Below are positions 32,977-40,172 of a stretch of 54,922 nt of DNA, one piece after another. Source of the DNA: Synergistaceae bacterium (GTDB taxonomy: Bacteria; Synergistota; Synergistia; Synergistales; Synergistaceae); NCBI GenBank assembly GCA_030533085.1, contig JAUNJZ010000015.1:1-54922 (forward strand). The letters are read 5' to 3'. The notes under the pieces are model-generated. The model ran no database searches, was not told the origin of the DNA, and worked only from the letters and a program-made list of their open reading frames with translations. The stretch's first letter is position 1; the number at the start of each line of letters is the position of its first letter. The position numbers were made by a program, and so were the translations under genes.

Positions 32977-33123
32977 CGTACCTTTGTTCAGCAAATTGTC
33001 ATAGCTCTCCGTTTTCTCTTCCAACATTTTTATCCGACTCCTTAAAGCTTTGAATTTGAGCGGCCTCGCGGCGCGGCGGACAGAAAAAAGACCCTCCGAG
33101 CGTATAGAGCCGCCCATGAATGT

Positions 33124-33152
33124 ACGATATAAGCTTTTCGCGGTACTGTCAA
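33124..33152 (-). promoter_or_regulatory. Promoter of the surface-protein gene
   Basis: On the minus strand a perfect TTGACA (33152-33147), 17-base spacer, TATCGT (33129-33124). The leader is about 90 bases. Confidence 0.6.
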
Positions 33153-33204
33153 GCGGCGGATTTTATTTTTTCAGAGAGGCGGCAATGGCCGGAGGGGCGG
33201 CTTT

Positions 33205-33876
33205 TTAGCCGAAGAGGGAGGCCCAGTAGGCGAAGTAGTCTGTCGCTATCGCCGCGCCGGCTATGACGAGTATCGCGCCGGATATCTGCTTTATTATCTT
33301 TCCGTTTCGCCGCAGCCACTGGAATATCCCCTTTATTCTCGTAAAGAAGAGCGCCGCCAGCAGGTAGGGTATTCCCAGCCCCATGGAGAAGACGAAGAGG
33401 TAGAATATCCCCTCTCCCACTGTCCGGCGGTTGCCCGCCAGCATCAGCGCGGAGCCGAGGAAGGGGCCGAGGCAGGGGGTCCAGCCGAGCGAGAAGGCTC
33501 CGCCGAAGAGCATCGCCCCGACGAAGCCGCGCTGTCTTACATTTACGTCAAGCTTTTTCTCGACGTCGAGGAAGCCCAGTCTGAAGAGGCCGAGGAAGTG
33601 CAGGCCGAATATTACTATGACGAGGCCGCTCACGCGCTGGAGCAGCAGCCGGTGTTCGTTGAGCAGCGCGCCGATGGAGGTGGCTGTCGCCCCGAGGGCC
33701 ATAAATAGGAGGGTGAAGCCGGCTACGAAGCCGGCGGTGTTTACGACGCTCGCGCGTTTCCCCTGCTCTGTCTCCGCCGCGAGGTACATCAGGTAGACGG
33801 GGAGCATCGGCAGCATACAGGGGGAGATGAAGGCCAGGAAGCCTTCGAGGAAGAGAAGGGGAAGCTCCGCGGCCAT
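33205..33876 (-). CDS. ccdA: Cytochrome c biogenesis / thiol reductant transporter CcdA
   Basis: A 223-aa inner-membrane protein with six helices. The paired redox cysteines lie in FISPCMLPMLPVY (Cys20) and GWTPCLGPFLG (Cys135), as in CcdA/DsbD core domains. It moves reducing power from cytoplasmic thioredoxin to the periplasm. It is encoded right behind a membrane-anchored TlpA-type thioredoxin with a one-base gap, so the pair forms one reducing pathway. Confidence 0.93.
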   Translation of the reverse strand: MAAELPLLFLEGFLAFISPCMLPMLPVYLMYLAAETEQGKRASVVNTAGFVAGFTLLFMALGATATSIGALLNEHRLLLQRVSGLVIVIFGLHFLGLFRLGFLDVEKKLDVNVRQRGFVGAMLFGGAFSLGWTPCLGPFLGSALMLAGNRRTVGEGIFYLFVFSMGLGIPYLLAALFFTRIKGIFQWLRRNGKIIKQISGAILVIAGAAIATDYFAYWASLFG

Positions 33877-33877
33877 G

Positions 33878-34384
33878 CTATTTTTTCGCCTCTCGCACCA
33901 GCTTCATTACGGCGGCTTTGGTCGTGCCTCCCTGTATCTGTCCGGCAAGCCGCCCCGCGCCGTCTATTATGAAGGTGGTCGGGATGTAGCGGACGCCGAA
34001 GTATTTCGCAAGCTGCTGATCGCCGTCGAGCAGGACGGTCATCGAGTAGCCGTTCTCTTTGATGAAGCTTTCTACCTTCGCTTTGGTTTCGCGGCGGCCG
34101 TCGGTCATGTTGACGGCGAGCAGCACGGCCTCTCCAGCTTTTTCAAATTCGCGCGCCATTTCGTTGAATTCCGGCATTTCGGCGCGGCAGGGGGGACACC
34201 AGGTCGCCCAGAAGTTCAGCACGACTGTTTTGCCGCGGAACTGTTCCAGCGATACGCTTTTGCCGTTCAGGTCGTTTAAGGTGAAGTTTTTTATCTCCGT
34301 TCCGTCGCTGAGGGCGAGGGCTGAAGAGGCCAAGAGCGAGGTCAGAAGCAGCGCGGCGGCAAGAAGGAATATTTTTTTGTACAT
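33878..34384 (-). CDS. TlpA/ResA-like thiol-disulfide oxidoreductase
   Basis: A 168-aa exported thioredoxin-fold protein. The N-terminus has a signal or anchor segment (IFLLAAALLLTSLLASS, about 5-21). The active site is WCPPC (Cys63, Cys66) in NFWATWCPPCRAEMPEF, and the cis-proline region is VRYIPTTFIID near 130. It reduces disulfides in periplasmic proteins or apocytochromes, receiving electrons from CcdA encoded next. First gene of a two-gene operon. Confidence 0.93.
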   Translation of the reverse strand: MYKKIFLLAAALLLTSLLASSALALSDGTEIKNFTLNDLNGKSVSLEQFRGKTVVLNFWATWCPPCRAEMPEFNEMAREFEKAGEAVLLAVNMTDGRRETKAKVESFIKENGYSMTVLLDGDQQLAKYFGVRYIPTTFIIDGAGRLAGQIQGGTTKAAVMKLVREAKK

Positions 34385-34512
34385 TCGTGATCATCTCCAT
34401 CTTATTATTTTTTTGCTGCGGCTATTATACATGATTTGCCTATATATGTAATTACCAAAAATACAGATATTTTCCGGCGCTTTCTCCGCTGTTTTTTCTT
34501 TTTTATCTCCGC

Positions 34513-34542
34513 TTGACAGGGCGCTCTTTTCGATGTTACATT
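34513..34542 (+). promoter_or_regulatory. Promoter of the racemase-family gene
   Basis: TTGACA (34513-34518), 18-base spacer, TACATT (34537-34542). The stretch 34385-34512 is AT-rich, with a minus-strand TATAAT serving the TlpA/CcdA pair. Confidence 0.5.
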
Positions 34543-34589
34543 TAACGCGGGATGTCTGAAATAATTTTTCCACACGAGGAGGAATTGTC

Positions 34590-35339
34590 TTGCCATTTTA
34601 TAAGATCAAGTCTAAAAGCCGTTCGTGGGACGGCGAGGCTGTTGGGATTCTGATTCTGGACGCGGCTTATCCCTGCGTTCCGGGCAATGTCGGCAATGCC
34701 ACGACTTTTCCGTTTCCCGTCCGTTATCACGAGGTGCGCGGGGCTTCTATCGGCCGTCTGCTGAATCAGCGCGACCCGTCGCTGCTGGCCCCTTTCATCG
34801 AGGGGGCGAGGAAGCTCGAGGCGGAGGGGGTGCGCGCGATTACCGGCGCTTGCGGCTTTATGGCGCTTTTTCAGCAGGAGATAGCGGACGCGGTGGATGT
34901 GCCCGTTTTCATGTCCAGTATGTTGCAGGTTCCTTTCATTGTGCGGACGCTCAAGCGCGGCAGGAAGGTCGGCATTATTTCGGCTAACGCTTCGGTGATG
35001 ACGGAGCGGCATCTGCGCAATGTCGGCATTACCGCGGATATGCCGGTGGTGCTTTACGGTATGGAGGGGAAGGAGGAGTTCCGCTCTTCGGTGCTGGAGG
35101 AGAAGGGGACTATGGACACGGACATTATTGAGAGGGAGATTCTTGAGGTCTGCGACAGAATGCTCGCCGAGAATCCCGAGGTGGCGGCGATCCAGCTTGA
35201 GTGCAGCGATTTGCCGCCTTTCGCCGCCGCCGTTCATCGTCATACGGGGCTGCCTGTCTTTGATTTCATTACTATGATTCGCCATTTCGAGAGCGCGCTT
35301 AATCCGACGGTGTACAGCGGGGGGCGTTACGGCATGTAG
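34590..35339 (+). CDS. Aspartate/glutamate racemase-family protein
   Basis: A 249-aa protein of the Asp/Glu/hydantoin racemase superfamily. The two expected cysteines are Cys88 in ITGACGFMALF and Cys205 in IQLECSDLPPF, the acid-base pair of cofactor-free racemases. The start is TTG, 7 bases after GAGGAGG. Relatives act on aspartate, glutamate, hydantoins or maleate, and the substrate cannot be fixed. It is a single gene on the plus strand ended by the hairpin at 35359-35408. Confidence 0.85.
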   Translation: MPFYKIKSKSRSWDGEAVGILILDAAYPCVPGNVGNATTFPFPVRYHEVRGASIGRLLNQRDPSLLAPFIEGARKLEAEGVRAITGACGFMALFQQEIADAVDVPVFMSSMLQVPFIVRTLKRGRKVGIISANASVMTERHLRNVGITADMPVVLYGMEGKEEFRSSVLEEKGTMDTDIIEREILEVCDRMLAENPEVAAIQLECSDLPPFAAAVHRHTGLPVFDFITMIRHFESALNPTVYSGGRYGM

Positions 35340-35358
35340 GCTTTCGCGCCGCCGCGTC

Positions 35359-35408
35359 AGGGCGACAGACAAGCCCTCCGGCGCTGCCGCCGGGAGGCTT
35401 TGTCTGTC
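35359..35408 (+). terminator. Long-stem terminator after racemase-family gene
   Basis: CGACAGACAAGCC and TCCGGCG pair with CGCCGG and AGGCTTTGTCTGTCG around a four-base loop, with one or two mismatches. It also lies after the convergent HdeD-like gene. Confidence 0.65.
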
Positions 35409-35445
35409 GTGTGGCGCGCGCTTTCCGTAGGTTGGGAGGCGCGGA

Positions 35446-36015
35446 TTATTTTTCTTTCGCGGCCATTTCGGCGCAGCCGCGGCCAAGCAGTATCATGCTT
35501 ACGCCGCCGAAGATGAAGTCTACGCCGAGGACGACTCCGACCATAGCAAGCCCTGTGACCATGTTGCTCCACATCATCCACGCGAGGACGACACTCAGTA
35601 TTCCCGATACGAGCGTCCATATCGCGCCGTCGATGTGTCTGATGCTCCAGTATTGGACGATTTTCGTTACGCCGTCTACGAGGAAGTAGGCGGAGAGCAT
35701 TATTGAAAGGGTGAATACTCCGGCGAGCGGCCTTGTGATGAACAGGAATCCGGCGATGAAGGAGACTACGGAGCTGAATACTTCCCACCAGCCGCCTGTC
35801 TTGTCTTTGAAGGCCTTGTAGGCGCCGTAGGCCTGCGAGCCTCCGGCTATCACGAGCAGCCAGCCGACGACCATTTCAATGGCGAAGGAGGCCACCATCG
35901 GCATCCACAGCGCGATGAAGCCGGTTATCAGCATTAACGCGCCCGTCCAGTAAAGGCGGGTCTTGTTCTTTGTCAGTTCTTCTTTTGAGAGTTTGACGTT
36001 TTCAAAAATTTCCAT
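35446..36015 (-). CDS. HdeD-like membrane protein (DUF308)
   Basis: A 189-aa inner-membrane protein of six helices, formed of three repeated two-helix DUF308 units (about 22-75, 80-130, 135-180). E. coli HdeD belongs here and is linked to acid resistance; the biochemical role is not known. GGAGG precedes the ATG. It stands alone. Confidence 0.87.
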   Translation of the reverse strand: MEIFENVKLSKEELTKNKTRLYWTGALMLITGFIALWMPMVASFAIEMVVGWLLVIAGGSQAYGAYKAFKDKTGGWWEVFSSVVSFIAGFLFITRPLAGVFTLSIMLSAYFLVDGVTKIVQYWSIRHIDGAIWTLVSGILSVVLAWMMWSNMVTGLAMVGVVLGVDFIFGGVSMILLGRGCAEMAAKEK

Positions 36016-36246
36016 CTTGTTTCCTCCATTCGGATTATAGGTTTTGCGCGCCGCTTTCTTTTTCGCCGCGGCGGGGGCGCTTGCGGGACGGCGAAGCGCG
36101 TTGTTTTCAGATGGGAATCCGCTCTCTTTCGCGCTTTCTCCGGCTCCCTCCGCAGAATGAATATTAAATGAGGGGGATAAAAAGCAGCACAGCAGTATTA
36201 CCGCATTAAAGGTAGGTAGTTTCAGTTAAGGGGAGAATGTTATAGA

Positions 36247-36282
36247 AAAACGTCTTTTTATTTTATTAAAAAAGGACGTTTT
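36247..36282. terminator. AT-rich hairpin between HdeD-like gene and buk
   Basis: AAAACGTC (36247-36254) pairs with GACGTTTT (36275-36282), and the inner T run pairs with A. This gives a 13-bp stem with one G-T pair and a ten-base loop. It may end the ptb-buk transcript (minus). The rest of 36016-36328 shows no gene. Confidence 0.5.
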
Positions 36283-36328
36283 GGATTTCAGACGCTGTTT
36301 TGTAATTATTCGCAAAGATAAGGCAGGG

Positions 36329-37402
36329 TCAGATGTAACCTCCGTCCGGGTAGCGTCGCGCGCGCTCTTCTTTTCTGAGGACGCGCGCCGCGCCGTCGGC
36401 CAGCGCCTCCAGCTCGTTTTCCCCGGGGAGGATTATCACCCTCCCCAGGAATTTTATTTTTTTCAGCAGGCGGGCCGTAAATTCTTCGGAGCGGGCCATG
36501 CCGCCGGTGAGGATTACCGCGTCGATGTCGCCGTCGAGGGCGGCCGCCAGCTCTCCTACGCCTTTCGCTGTCTGGTAGACGCAGGCTTCGAGCAGCAGCG
36601 CCGCGCGCGGCTCTTTCTCCGCCCTTTTCAGAATTTCCCGCAGGTCGCGCGTTCCGAGGTATGAGAGGAAGCCCCAGCCGGAAAGGAGCTTTTCGCGCAG
36701 CTGCGCCTCCGTGTAGCGTCCGCTGAAGCAGAGCCTTATCAGCCCGTCCGCCGGCAGTCCTCCGGCTCTTTCCGCGGAGAAGGGGCCGTCCGCCTGCGCG
36801 CCGACGACGTCTGTTATGCGTCCGTTGTCGTGCGCCCCTATTGTGACGCCTGTTCCCAGATGCGCTATCACGAAGCGGCATTCTTCATATTTTTTGCCCA
36901 GAATAGAGGCGGCTTTTCGTCCCATCGCCTTTTGATTGAGGGCGTGTACGAGGCTTCCGCGCGATATTTCCGGCGCGCCTGATATCCGCGCTACCTCTGA
37001 AAGTTCGTCCACGGAGACGGGGTCTACAATGTAGGCGGGGGCGGCGGAGAGGCGCGCGAAGTGTTCCGCTATGAAGGGGCCGAGGTTCGAGGCATGTTCG
37101 CCGCGCGGAGCGGCGCGAAGGTAGTCTTTCATTTCTTCGTTTACGGCGTAGCTTCCTGAGGGGAGGGGGGCCAGCAGTCCTCCGCGCCCGACTACCGCGT
37201 CAAAGCTGTCGGCTCTTATTCCGGCTTCCGCGAGGGCGGCGGATATCGCCGCGCATCTCGCGCCGAGCTGCTCCAGAAGTGTGGAAAAGGCGGCGCGCTC
37301 TTCGTCGGAGATGGGGATGTTCTTCTCGAAGAGCGCGCGCCCATCTTCAAAGAGCGCGCATTTTGTGGATGTGGAGCCGGGATCGACCGCCAGTATTCTC
37401 AT
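36329..37402 (-). CDS. buk: Butyrate kinase
   Basis: A 357-aa acyl-phosphate kinase of the ASKHA fold: acyl phosphate plus ADP gives acid plus ATP. The N-terminal phosphate loop is ILAVDPGSTSTKCALF (about 3-18), the middle motif is VIAHLGTGVTIGAHDNGRI (about 188-206), and AVILTGGMARS lies near 303. Length and motifs match Buk of clostridia. It starts 3 bases after the ptb stop codon, so the two form an operon. In this setting it may take branched-chain or aryl acyl phosphates as well as butyryl phosphate (inference). Confidence 0.93.
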   Translation of the reverse strand: MRILAVDPGSTSTKCALFEDGRALFEKNIPISDEERAAFSTLLEQLGARCAAISAALAEAGIRADSFDAVVGRGGLLAPLPSGSYAVNEEMKDYLRAAPRGEHASNLGPFIAEHFARLSAAPAYIVDPVSVDELSEVARISGAPEISRGSLVHALNQKAMGRKAASILGKKYEECRFVIAHLGTGVTIGAHDNGRITDVVGAQADGPFSAERAGGLPADGLIRLCFSGRYTEAQLREKLLSGWGFLSYLGTRDLREILKRAEKEPRAALLLEACVYQTAKGVGELAAALDGDIDAVILTGGMARSEEFTARLLKKIKFLGRVIILPGENELEALADGAARVLRKEERARRYPDGGYI

Positions 37403-37405
37403 CTG

Positions 37406-38317
37406 TTACATGCCTCCCGCTATGAGGCAGGAGAGGGCTATGCCGTGGAATTTCGTTTCCGGGTCGTCTGTGCGCGAGACGAGGATGATCGGTCTTTTCG
37501 CTCCCAGCACGACGCCGGCGAATTTCGCCTTGCAGTAATGTACCAGCGTCTTGCAGTGTACGTTGCCGCATTCTATGTCCGGCACGATTGTAAGGTCGAC
37601 CTTTCCGGCAATGACGCTTCTGATGCCCTTGTGCTCCGCCGCCTCCTTCGAGGCTACGACGTCTACGGCCATCGGCCCCTCTACGGTGCAGGTGCAGGGC
37701 AGGTTGTCAAACTCGCCCTTTCTCCACGCCTCGACGAGGGCGGCGGCGTCGACGGAGGCGGGGACGTGCGAATCTACGCGCTCGTTGGCCGCGAGGCAGG
37801 CGACGTTCACATGTTCATAGCCAAGCGCGTGTATCGCCCTCAGCGCGTTGCGCAGTATATGCTTCTTTTCCTCAAGCGTCGGAGCGACGATGAAGCCGCT
37901 GTCCGCGCAGAAGGATAGATGCCGCTCTCCCGGTATTTCCATTACCGCCAGATGGCTGAGGATATGTCCTGTCCGCAGGCCGTTTTCCTTGTCGAGCACG
38001 GCGCGCAGGAAGTCTACAGTGTTGACCAGCCCTTTCATCAGCGCGTCGCCTGTTCCCTCGCGCACCAGGGCGACCGCCTTTTTCGCGGCCTCTTCCGCCC
38101 CTTCGGCGTGGACGATTTCGACTTTGCCGGAGATTCCCAGCTCTTCGACAATCGGCCTTATCGCCTTTTCGTCGCCGACCAGCACGGCATGTCCCAGCCC
38201 GTGGTCGAGGGCCAGCTTTATCGCCATGACAGTCTCCCTGTCGGCGGCGGCCGCGACGACGCTGCTTCCGCCGAGGCAGCCGCAGCCCTTTATCATTTCG
38301 TCAAATGTCTTGTACAT
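37406..38317 (-). CDS. ptb: Phosphate butyryltransferase
   Basis: A 303-aa acyltransferase of the Pta/Ptb fold: acyl-CoA plus phosphate gives acyl phosphate plus CoA. The length and the motifs VVAAAADRETVMAI (about 20-33), LMKGLVNTVDFLRAVL (about 98-113) and EGPMAVDVV (about 213-221) suit Ptb rather than the longer Pta. GGGAGG stands before the ATG. It is cotranscribed with buk and gives substrate-level ATP from acyl-CoA made by 2-oxoacid oxidoreductases. Confidence 0.93.
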   Translation of the reverse strand: MYKTFDEMIKGCGCLGGSSVVAAAADRETVMAIKLALDHGLGHAVLVGDEKAIRPIVEELGISGKVEIVHAEGAEEAAKKAVALVREGTGDALMKGLVNTVDFLRAVLDKENGLRTGHILSHLAVMEIPGERHLSFCADSGFIVAPTLEEKKHILRNALRAIHALGYEHVNVACLAANERVDSHVPASVDAAALVEAWRKGEFDNLPCTCTVEGPMAVDVVASKEAAEHKGIRSVIAGKVDLTIVPDIECGNVHCKTLVHYCKAKFAGVVLGAKRPIILVSRTDDPETKFHGIALSCLIAGGM

Positions 38318-38361
38318 CAGAAAAACCTCCCATCGTGATTCTGAGAATCCCTTTAAGAGAT

Positions 38362-38389
38362 ATTATAGAATTATGGAATCAATGATTCC
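38362..38389 (-). promoter_or_regulatory. ptb-buk promoter region with palindromic operator
   Basis: TATAAT on the minus strand (38367-38362) with no good -35 box. In its place is GGAATCA-A-TGATTCC (38375-38389), a perfect 7-bp inverted repeat. A related GATTC-TGA-GAATC lies at 38337-38349, downstream of the -10. Confidence 0.45.
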
Positions 38390-38537
38390 GCCGAATATTC
38401 AAGCACATTAAGACAGGTAAATTATACTATAATGAGGGGAGTAATTATATTGCGCGGGGGATTATTCAGGGTGAAGAAGGAAAAATATAAAAAAAGGCCG
38501 CCTTTTTACGCGAAGGGCGGAGGGAAATGACGCGGCG

Positions 38538-39935
38538 ATGAATATCTTCAAAAGGGCCGCAAGCGCGATAATGGGCGGGCGTCTGACGGTGGATCTCGGC
38601 GAGGGGCCGGTGCTTTCCTCGCTGCTGCGGCTTTCGATACCCTCCATTGCGATGGTGCTTTTTCATACGCTCTTCAACCTTGTGGACACGATTTTCATAT
38701 CGTGGCTGGGCGAGAGCTATATGGTGGCGATATCTTACACCTTTCCGGTGCAGATAGGCGTATGGGCCATCGTGGAGGGGGTCGGCAACGGCGTTACCGC
38801 GCTTGTCGGGCGCAGGCTGGGAGAGGGAGAAAAGGAGCTTGCGCAGCGAACGGCGACGGCGGGGCTTGCCTTTTCCTACCTGCTGTGCCTGCTCTGGATT
38901 CCCTTCCTTTTCCCCGGCCCCTCGAACGCCTTCTTCCGTATGCTCGGCGCGACCGACCCTGTCACGCTGCGTCAGGCGTGGCTGTACAATATGTGGATAC
39001 CTCCGATGATGGTTTTTATCAGCTTTTCCTATGTCGTGAACTCGATATTCCGCTGTCAGGGGAATACTGTCGTTCCGCTCTGCTTCTTCACCATAGCGAA
39101 CGGGCTGAATCTCCTGCTCGACCCTATATTCATCTTCGTATTCGGCTGGGGGATGAGCGGCGCGGCGGCCGCGACCTTTGTCGGGCGCTTCGTCGGGACA
39201 TTCTATCTGATAAAAAAGATGCGGGAGTCCAGCGAGATAAAGCTTTCTTTCTTCACAGCGCCGCGCCGCGCCATGATAAAAATATGGCGGTCGATAACGG
39301 CCGTCGGGCTGCCGGTAACGCTGACGACCGGGAGCGTGGCTCTCGGCATGGGAAGCGTGAACAAGATACTCGCGTCGACCTACGGCAATGTCGCCGTGGC
39401 CGGCTGGATGGTAGGCATACGTATAGAGGATCTGGCCTTCAATACGCTGATGGGGATAAACGACGCGCTTGTCCCATTCCTCGCCTTCAATTACGGCAGG
39501 CGCAGCCTTGAGCGCATGAGGAGCGGTATTCGCGCCGCGCTGATTATCAGCGGAGCGATCACCGTAACGGCCGGCCTGCTGGTCGCCTGCTTCCCGCGGC
39601 CTATAATCAGCCTTTTCCGCCCATCGGAGGATATCGCCGCCGTCGCGATTCAGTCAATACGGCTGACGATAGCGGGCTATCCGATGGTGATATACAGCGT
39701 GATTTACAACGCCCTTTTCATCGCCACGGGCAATTCCTCTTACGGCCTCGTGATACAGGTCTGCCGCAGTATGCTGCTGCGCATACCGGCCGTCTGGCTG
39801 CTCGCCGGCTTTGTCTCCGTGAACTGGGTATGGCTTTTTCAGCCGGCCTCCTTCACCGGCGCGGCGGCGCTGACCTGGCTCTTCTCCCTGATTCTCTTCC
39901 GCAAGCTGAAAAAGGAGATGGCGACAGCGGACTAA
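38538..39935 (+). CDS. MATE-family efflux transporter
   Basis: A 465-aa inner-membrane exporter with twelve helices in two similar halves. The NorM/DinF-type features are SIAMVLFHTLFNLVDTIFI in TM1 (about 36-54) and the GNGVTALVGRRLGEG loop (about 92-106). In the second half, VGIRIEDLAFNTLMGI lies near 295. Such pumps export cationic drugs or metabolites using Na+ or H+. The ribosome site is poor: GGAGGG is 13 bases from the ATG, with a four-codon ATG frame in between, so translation may be reduced or coupled. A -10 box TATAAT lies at 38428-38433. Confidence 0.92.
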   Translation: MNIFKRAASAIMGGRLTVDLGEGPVLSSLLRLSIPSIAMVLFHTLFNLVDTIFISWLGESYMVAISYTFPVQIGVWAIVEGVGNGVTALVGRRLGEGEKELAQRTATAGLAFSYLLCLLWIPFLFPGPSNAFFRMLGATDPVTLRQAWLYNMWIPPMMVFISFSYVVNSIFRCQGNTVVPLCFFTIANGLNLLLDPIFIFVFGWGMSGAAAATFVGRFVGTFYLIKKMRESSEIKLSFFTAPRRAMIKIWRSITAVGLPVTLTTGSVALGMGSVNKILASTYGNVAVAGWMVGIRIEDLAFNTLMGINDALVPFLAFNYGRRSLERMRSGIRAALIISGAITVTAGLLVACFPRPIISLFRPSEDIAAVAIQSIRLTIAGYPMVIYSVIYNALFIATGNSSYGLVIQVCRSMLLRIPAVWLLAGFVSVNWVWLFQPASFTGAAALTWLFSLILFRKLKKEMATAD

Positions 39936-39964
39936 GGCCGCCCGTAACCGCCGTTTCGCGGAAC

Positions 39965-39993
39965 TTGACATTTTACCGCGCAGGGGCTATAAA
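39965..39993 (+). promoter_or_regulatory. Promoter of the iorAB operon
   Basis: TTGACA (39965-39970), 17-base spacer, TATAAA (39988-39993). The leader to iorA is about 173 bases and contains a terminator. Confidence 0.75.
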
Positions 39994-40032
39994 TATCATA
40001 GAAGGAGAGGGGGAGCCCTCTTCGGTTTTGAG

Positions 40033-40137
40033 ATGAGCGAAGTTATAGGGGAAACGCAGATTAGCGAAGACAGGTTTATTGACTGTATCTGTACATTCAA
40101 GGCTTTGTCGTTTGCGCGGCGAAGTCTTTTTTATTGA
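40033..40137 (+). CDS. Possible 34-aa leader peptide ahead of iorA
   Basis: An ATG-started frame of 34 codons inside the iorA leader, running through the internal terminator; its TGA is just after the T run. Four Phe and a final Tyr lie in its second half. No real ribosome site precedes it, so it may be chance. Confidence 0.25.
   Translation: MSEVIGETQISEDRFIDCICTFKALSFARRSLFY
40100..40132 (+). terminator. Intrinsic terminator inside the iorA leader (attenuator)
   Basis: AGGCTTTGTCG (40100-40110) pairs over 11 bp, three of them G-T, with CGGCGAAGTCT (40117-40127) and is followed by a run of six T (40127-40132). It sits between a strong promoter and iorA, 40 bases before the start codon. Confidence 0.65.
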
Positions 40138-40172
40138 CCGGCGTTTTTAATAAAGAGTATGGGGGAAGTGCA

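Larger units (their letters stand above)
30902..33027 (-). pseudogene. Synergist-CTERM surface protein with GLUG and Big_2 repeats, frameshifted at two homopolymers (probably phase-variable)
   Basis: Read as one gene, it starts at ATG 33027, with AAGGAG 9 bases upstream and a promoter at 33124-33152. The start frame (MLEEKTESYDNLLNKGTPPP) meets a run of ten C at 32976-32967 and stops at once. With nine C it would continue into a hydrophobic signal peptide (YFALLSLLLLISLFAFAAP) ending near ARA. About six GLUG repeats (GGVAG...ITNCANSG) follow. A second tract, nine G at 32334-32326, again breaks the frame; eight would restore GGIAGGVDGSGN. The rest holds two Big_2 Ig-like domains, a Pro/Thr linker and the sorting tail GGCAAGIGAMALLALLPLAL with RRRKR. 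Restored length is 707 aa. Either this is a surface adhesin switched off by slippage, or the two tracts are sequencing errors. The in-frame nine-base tract in the patatin gene argues against a simple systematic error. Confidence 0.8.

Noticed and set aside
39994-40172. T-box riboswitch in the iorA leader
   Set aside because: No T-box sequence or specifier-loop layout; only the terminator stem is clear.
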